A stretch of 64,000 nucleotides of DNA from Poa pratensis (lineage: Eukaryota > Streptophyta > Magnoliopsida > Poales > Poaceae). The stretch spans positions 57,634,444-57,698,443 of the forward strand of contig CAMZMU010000059.1 of NCBI GenBank assembly GCA_947311845.1, in the 5' to 3' direction. The position numbers and the translations under genes are program-made. Positions within the stretch are counted from its first letter, which is position 1; each line of letters begins with the position of its first letter. Positions 57,418-64,000 of the stretch are shown here, in pieces. Below the pieces are notes generated by a model, which did no database searches, was not told the origin of the DNA, and saw only the letters and a program-made list of their open reading frames with translations.

Positions 57418-59773
57418 ACAGTTCGAATTTCTGGCCTACGTAATGGTGATTGCTTATTATGCACTTGGGTATCTGGTTTTTGGGTATATGCTGGGACCAA
57501 CAAATACGTAATTTTGATGGGTTACGGAACATGGTATATACCTAGTATGCTTTGTCATCGAAAAAATAGGTATGCGGGCAGTTTAAATAAGTACTAGGTA
57601 TACAAAATTTTGGGTATGTCTGGATACGTTACCCACCCCCAACCATCAGGTCGGCAAGAGGCGAGGCGACACGAGTGAGGGGCGAAGCGTGTCGACATCA
57701 TCAAGACCCTCGACGCGGGAAGACCTTGACGTCAACATCTGACACAATAAGGTATGGGACGATCATACCCAAGTAAACGATATGAAATAAGCGATATCGC
57801 ATCCTAGGTATGCAATACCCAATTGAACGAGGTAATGAGTACCACGACTCATTATATGGTACAGGGTTTAACGATATCATGTAAGCGATGTTACATGATG
57901 GGTATGTGATACCTGGCACGCTCATCAGGGATCCCCCCTCCCCCCCAAATTGGGTTTCTGGCCGGCGCGGTACAATTTTCATCCGACGATTTACTTCTTG
58001 TGTGTTCCGCGACAGAGCACTAAAAGGAACATGCACATTGTGTCGACTAACACGGGTATGGAAAATGTGTGCGTCGAGTAAGTACTATCGATACTAAGAT
58101 CGTGAAATCATTTATCACAAATACCCACAATATCGCCGACCAAGACAAACTCCCGAGCTATGTTTACATACATTGCTATTCTAGGCTATGCAAACTTGGC
58201 GTCTCGGGCATTTCATATAAACCCGTATTTTTTATGTACGCGAACAAAGTTTCCCGGATATTGAGGCATATGTCACGACGTTTGCCTGTGAGGCGCACTG
58301 CATGAGCATTCGTGAGAAACATTCATTGGTTGGGAAATCTTCCCGATGTCTCACTTTTTCAATATCACATGTGAAGTATCTGTCACGCTATACCTCATGT
58401 ATCATAAGGTGAGTATGCGATATAGTCTATACCTTGTATAGTTTATATTTGTGCATTTAAGTAGTGTCATATCGATCACATGCTGAGGACATGATAATAC
58501 CTCGTTCATCTCACATACTTCATTGCACTAAGTATCACAACTTGAGTATGTGATACTCAATACAACCTCACTAGGGTATCACATGCTGAGAATCCGAATC
58601 TGGTACTCCATACCTCAATATACCCAGGGTAACGATATTACATGACGACTTTTGGAGTGCCGCACATAAAATATATAATACCCGAGGTATCAGAAAAATA
58701 TTACAGCCAATTAAACAAGGTATTGAGTATCACATAACCTGGGTATCGATAGTGTGCTCCTTATATGCGATACCTAGGGTTTCGATAGTGCACTCCTTAA
58801 TGAGTATACGAAATAACCAGGGTATCGCATATAACCAGGGATATATCACTCGTAATGAGTTTCTGGGGTATCGCATATTAAATACATAATGGGTATGCGA
58901 TACCCAGGGTATCCATAGTGCACTCCAAATATGCATTAGTATATGAAATAGCCGAGGTATCGTCTAAATGTACTTGTTACGTAAGAACTGCTTTTTCCCG
59001 TAGTATGCGATTATCGGCAATAGTTGAGAAACCTTGTAGTAGCTGACTGTACTACACGATCTATTCAGAGGCATTACATATCACATAGTATCATAGACGG
59101 TGAGAACATGATATATTGTACATCATAAGTAAATCATAAGTAAACCCATTATACAAAAATAGCTTGACCATTATTGGTATCATATAATATTCAGAAAATA
59201 ACATAGTGTACTTTTTACATAAGACTGCTTGAACTTAGTGCAACCAACGTCATGTTGCTAGAAGGAAAGAACTGAACTTGTTTCTTGATAATGGCAAGAA
59301 GTTTGTTCATAGTTTCTAGACACATGGAAGATGTGTTTAAGACGACTTCATCCGGGAGCTAACTTTCATAGAATCTGTGTTGCCTCATTGATTGGTGGAA
59401 CCGATGAAGATGGTGCCGCCGCGGTACAATGGCCCCATGAACACCAAATTAACCAGTACAGTCAATACAAGTTTTTTGAAGAAAAAATGAGCAACATTTA
59501 CATACCTTGGCTAATATACGATGTCTAATCAACGCTTCAAATGTGAGTTAGTAGCCCTCGTAAAAAGCCCTCATGGCTCTGCAATGTTTTTCGAAGATTT
59601 GGGACCTGAAAGTTCGGATCAAATATACCTGCGTTTGAAATAAAAATAACTACTGTGATGCATCGATGTTTGGTTAAAGCGGCAACAAAATAATACTCAA
59701 ATTCCTAATGCAAAAGGAATATGCAGTACCGGATGCAAACAAAGTAATATTCAAATTCCTAATGCAAAAGGAA
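57418..59773. other. Unassigned sequence rich in GGTATCG motifs
   Basis: This continues 47476-47982. From 57730 to 58950 it holds many GATACC / GGTATC motifs. A loose tandem at 58730-58925 has units such as GGGTATCGATAGTG and TGCACTCC. At 59330-59620 some stretches on the minus strand resemble exons with splice signals but give no recognisable product. Just before 59774, TTCAAATTCCTAATGC or a near form occurs twice. It may be the interior of a TA-targeting element whose right end lies beyond the window. Confidence 0.45.
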
Positions 59774-60299
59774 CATTAGTAGAAAAAGGACTTTTGGTCC
59801 AGAGTACTGTTTTGCCATTAGCCCCGGTTCAGGCAAAAACCGGGACCAGTGCCTGGCACTGGTCCCGGTTCGAGCTGCCAGGGCCCCGTGGGGCATTGGT
59901 CCCGGTTCGGTTGGGGGCATTGGTCCCGGTTCATGCCAAGAACCGGGACCAAAGCTCCAGAGCCGGACCACGTGGCATGCCGCGGAGCTTTGGTCCCGGT
60001 TCGTGCCAAGAACCGGGACCAATACCCCTCCCCTGCCTATATATTGTTGCCCCCACCCCCCTCTCTCCTCTGTTTTTTTTTCCTGGATTGGTGGGAAGTG
60101 GGGTGCTAGTTTTTTTTCTCTTTGCCACGCACAAGATGTGTTCGATGAAATGCCCGACCCGCACCGAGGTTAGCAACTTTATCCTTTTCGTCTGTAATTG
60201 ATACAGAAATATTGCACGTGTCGATGTACGGTGGTCATTTCACTATTCAAGATGTTATTGTAATGGTATTTGATAAACTTAATTATATATATGATGCAG

Positions 60300-63200
60300 A
60301 TGGATGCACGGATGCGATGGATGTACGGCGAATGACGCAGTTCCGAGTTTATTGCAGGCCTGCATAAATTTCTCGATGTGGCTGAGGCAAACAAAGTGAA
60401 TAATTTTATGCCTTGTCCATGTGAGAAGTGTCGGAACGTCAGGGAGTACTCTGACCCGAGAACCATTCAAGACCACGTGATTCGGAAAGGTTTCATGCCC
60501 AGCTATAATTGTTGGACCAAGCACGGAGAAAGAGGGGTTACGATGGAAGACAATGAAGAAGAGGAGGATGATGACAACTATCCTATGTTCCCTGAGGAAT
60601 GCGGTGATACTGTTATGGAAGACGTTGAAGAAGAAAGAGATGAACATCGGGCATCAGATGAGCCCGCTGATGGTCTTGGTGGGGTCATTTCTGATGCAAA
60701 GCGAGAATGCGATACAGAAAAGGAGAAGCTAAAGTTGGAGGCCATGCTTGAGGATCACAAAAAGTTGCTGTACCCAAACTGCGAAGATGGCACCACAAAG
60801 CTCGGTACCACACTGGAACTGCTGAAATGGAAGGCAGAGACTGGTTGTTCTAACAAGGGATTTGAGAAGTTACTGAAAATAATGAAGCCGAAGCTTCCAA
60901 AGGATAACGAATTGCCCGAGACTACATACGAAGCAAAGAAGGCTATCTGCCCTCTAGGATTAGATGTGCAGAAGATACATGCATGCATTAATGACTGCAT
61001 CCTGTACCGCGGTGAGTACGAGAACATGGATAAATGCCCGGTATGCAATGCACTGCGGTACAAGATAAGACAAGATGACCCTGGTGATGTTGAGGGCGAT
61101 GACGAGCCCCCTGGAAGAGGGTTCCTGCTAAGGTGATGTGGTATGCTCCTATAATACCACGGTTGAAACGTCTGTTCAGAAACAAAGAGCATGCCAGGTT
61201 GTTGCAATGGCACAAAGAAGAGCGTAAGAAAGACGGGAAGTTGAGACACCCCGCCGATGGGTCCCAGTAGAGAAAAATCGACAGAGAGTTCCCGACATTT
61301 TCAGATGACGCAAGGAACTTAAGATTTGGTCTAAGTACAGATGGCTTTAATCCTTTTGGGGAGCAGAGCTCCAGTCATAGCACTTGGCCCGTGACTCTAT
61401 GTATCTACAACCTTCCTCCTTGGTTGTGCATGAAGCGGAAGTTCATTATGATGCCAGTGCTCATCCAAGGCCCGAAGCAACCCGGCAACGACATTGATGT
61501 GTACCTACGGCCATTAGTTGATGAACTTTTGTAGTTGTGGTCCGAACCAGGTGTACGTGTGTGGGATGAGCACAAACAACAGGAATTTGACCTACGAGCG
61601 TTGCTGTTCGTAACCATCAATGATTGGCCTGCTCTTAGTAACATTTCAGGACAGTCAAACAAGGGATACAATGCATGCACGCACTGTTTAGATAAGACTG
61701 AAAGTATACATTTGGGAAACAAGAATGTGTACCTGGGGCATCGTCGATTTCTTCCGAACGGTCATGCCGTAAGAAAGCCCGGCAAGCATTTCAACGGTGA
61801 GGCAGATCGCCGGAAGAAGCCTAACCTCCCTGATGGTGATGTTATATATGACATGGTCAAGGATTTAGAAGTAATCTTTGGAAAGGGTCCTGGCAGTCTA
61901 TCTGTTCCGAATGACGCTGACAACCACGTACCCATATGGAAGAAGTGCTCTATATTCTAGGAGCTACCCTATTGGAAAGTCCTAGAGGTCCGGTCTTCAA
62001 TCGACGTGATGCACGTGACGAAGAATCTTTGCGTGAACCTGCTAGGCTTCCTGGGCGTGTATGGGAAGACAAAAGATACACCGGAAGCACGGGCAGACCA
62101 GCAACGTATGAAAGACCCATACAACAAGCAGACAGATAAAGGGCGTAAATACTTAAACAGATACGCTCTTACCAAAGCAGAGAAGGAAATCTTTTTTGAA
62201 TGCCTGAGCAGTATCAAGGTCCCGGCTGGCTTCTCGTCAAATATAAAGGGAATAATAAATATGGCAAAGAAAAAATTCCAGAACCTGAAGTCTCATGATT
62301 GCCACGTGATTATGACGCAGTTGCTTCCGGTTGCATTGAGGGGGCTTCTACCGGAAAATGTTCGAGTACCCATTGTGAAGCTATGTGCATTCCTCAATGC
62401 AATATCTCAGAAGGTCATCGATCCAGTAACTCTACCAAGTTTACAGAAGGCTGTGGTCCAATGTCTTGTCAGCTTCGAGTTGGTGTTCCCCCCATCATTC
62501 TTCAATATTATGACGCATCTCCTGGTTCACCTAGTCGACGAGATTGCCATTCTCGGTCCTGTATTTCTACACAATATGTTCCCCTTCGAGAGGTTCATGG
62601 GAGTCTTGAAGAAATATGTTCATAACCGTGCTAGGCCAGAAGGAAGCATCTCAAGGGGCCATGGAACAGAAGAGGTCATTGAGTTCTGTGTTGACTTTAT
62701 TCCTGACCTTAAGCCGATTGGTGTTCCTGAATCGCGGCATGAGGGGAGACTGAGTGGAAAAGGCACGCTAGGAAAGAAAGCACTGATATGTAGGGACGGG
62801 CATTCTTTAACTCAAGCACACTACACAGTTCTACAAAGTTCCACCTTCATGGCTTCGTATATCGAGGAACACAAGAATTATGTACGCTCCAAGAACCCGG
62901 GGAAGGATGACTCCTGGATTAAAGAAAAACACATGGAGACCTTCGGCAGTTGGTTGCGATTACAGCTCATGAATGACACCACTGTCGGAGATCAGCTCTA
63001 CTTGTTGGCCGCGTCACCATCTTCGACTGTATTGAATTTCCAAGGGTACGAGATAAAAATGGGAATACATTTTACACGATCGCCCAAGATAAAAAAGAGC
63101 ACCAACCAGAACAGTGGTGCGGTGAAATCGGCGCACTTTCCCCTCCCTACTCGCTACAGTGCAGAGGAGGCGATTTCTTGGAATCGCCCGCGCACCGCGC

Positions 63201-64000
63201 TCTCGCCGTCGCGGATCCGCGGGATCTCTCTCCCCCCCGTCCGCTCCGGCGGCGGGTGGGCGGGGGATCCCCGGATCCCTTCGTGTACATAGGGTAGGGG
63301 TGTGGGGGTTCCCGCCGGCGGCGCTGTGGAGGCGGTGGTGCGGTTGGTGGGTTTTTGGTGTCGGCGTCCTTCCTCTCCGGCGGTGGGCTCCGGCGGGGCT
63401 TCGTCGCGCGGTCGTTGACCTCTCCATGCTCGCGGATCCGCGGATCTGCCGTGCGCGGTCTTCTTCTCCAGCGGCTGCGGTGCAGCGGCGCTGGAGTCGT
63501 GTTGCTTGTCCAGGGATGGACGGGAGCTCCAGCCTCCTCCTGCGACGGATCCGTTGGCGGCCGAGGCTTTGCGGGGAAGCGGTGCCAGGGGGCGTCTGCC
63601 CTGCGCGTTCATCGACGAGTGCTCCGTCGCGGCGCGGCGGGCAGGCTAGGCGGCGTCTCTCAAGGGTTTGAATGTGCCCAGGCAGTGGTAAGGTGGTTGC
63701 TGGCCTTCGTCTTCGTCGCCGGCGGAGCTGCGGCTCTCTGTGTTGGCTCTGGATCCTCCTCGTATGTCTGTTCTTTCTCTGTTTTCAATCTATGTACTTT
63801 GTATGTGGTTGATCGGTGAATATACGGAATGTTGGATGTGTTAAAAAAAAACAGAACAGTGGTGTCCGCTATGATGCAACAAACGACGATGGGCAAAAGG
63901 ACACATACTATGGTCGCATAGAGGAGATATGGGAACTTGACTATGGACGTACTTTTAAGGTCCCTTTGTTTCGGTGCAGTTGGGTCAACATGAATGGAGA
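60300..64000 (+). pseudogene. CACTA (En/Spm) transposase, broken, partial
   Basis: The frame starts at 60300 (MDARMRWMYGE), hits TGA at 60333, and continues with the transposase-associated domain (EFIAGLHKFLDVAEANK, FMPCPCEKC, NCWTKHGERGV). After the Zn-like CINDCILYRGEY and CPVCNALRYK there is a frameshift near 61125. The tnp2 region has STWPVTLCIYNLPPWLCMKR and GYNACTHCLDKT. DUF4218 follows with VKLCAFLNAISQKVID and HNMFPFERFMGVLKKYVHN. Stops lie at 61268, 61532 and 61958, all in one frame. DUF4216 begins near 63040, is split by the retroposon at 63120-63851, and resumes with EIWELDYGRTFKVPLFRCSW. The protein would cut element ends; this copy cannot make it. Confidence 0.92.
63120..63851 (+). 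mobile_element. GC-rich poly-A retroposon, copy 2
   Basis: CAGAACAGTGGTG occurs at 63107-63119 and 63852-63864, and the 732-bp insert ends with TTAAAAAAAAAA. It shares ordered blocks with 13664-14484: CGCTACAGTG, CCGCTCCGGCGGCGGG, CGTGTACATAG and CCGGCGGCGCTGTGG. It lies in the DUF4216 part of the CACTA transposase and removes that reading frame. Frames of 150 codons are open on both strands because of GC content; none has a domain. Confidence 0.88.

Larger units (their letters stand above)
59774..64000 (+). mobile_element. CACTA transposon with transposase, left part, runs off the window
   Basis: It starts CATTAGTAGAAAAAGGAC, a CACTAGTAGAAA terminus with one C to T change. Subterminal TGGTCCCGGTTC / GAACCGGGACCA repeats follow (59860-60025), the same motif family as in the 22904-27608 element. 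A plus-strand transposase gene fills the rest and is interrupted by a poly-A retroposon. The other end is not in the window. Confidence 0.9.

Overview
This window is plant nuclear DNA and almost certainly from a Triticeae grass (the wheat, Aegilops and barley group). The evidence is Stowaway miniature elements with the CTCCCTCCGTTCC terminus, Caspar-like CACTA transposons, PIF/Harbinger elements with TTA duplications, LINE zinc-knuckle relics, a 15.7 kb gypsy retrotransposon of Tat type, and many intron-bearing decayed reading frames. I find no host gene that looks intact and functional. The window is a nest of transposons in older non-coding DNA that carries local duplications. The species and chromosome cannot be told from the sequence.

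Layout. 1-397: end of a CACTA element. 398-3076: host DNA that recurs at 44907-47420, with retroposed fragments inside it. 4488-9780: LINE 3' ends in a 1.1 kb direct duplication (4671-5762 and 7005-8081), a SINE with 16-bp target duplications (8578-8913), and related segments A (6095-6540), B (8990-9780) and C (15400-16130). 9817-13520: a TIR element inserted in a TA microsatellite, with a 177-bp repeat array. 13664-14484: a GC-rich poly-A retroposon. 16592-21539: two abutting PIF/Harbinger elements that share one TTA; the second has a decayed transposase gene holding a further 1.7 kb element. 21950-22440: LINE relic. 22904-27608: complete CACTA element flanked by GAT, with two minus-strand genes, one of them a chimera of a transposase N-terminus and an Ulp1-like protease region.

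28296-44023: complete gypsy element flanked by CTAGC. Gag-pol runs on the minus strand and a separate multi-exon gene with its own TATA box runs on the plus strand, so the two units converge. An 890-bp Mutator-like element (9-bp TSD) sits in an intron of the plus-strand gene. A 13-N assembly gap flanked by a copied 165-bp segment lies in the reverse transcriptase region. 44029-47420: host DNA. 47983-57417: complete CACTA element flanked by ACA, holding a captured gene fragment and an array of about 661-bp tandem repeats. 59774-64000: a third CACTA element, cut by the window edge, with a plus-strand transposase broken by four stop codons, a frameshift and a second copy of the GC-rich retroposon.

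The coding units serve transposition and most are broken. The main value of the window is in nesting order, empty sites provided by paralogous copies, and three features that may be undescribed: the 661-bp array inside a CACTA element, the 177-bp array in the TA-flanked element, and the GC-rich poly-A retroposon family.
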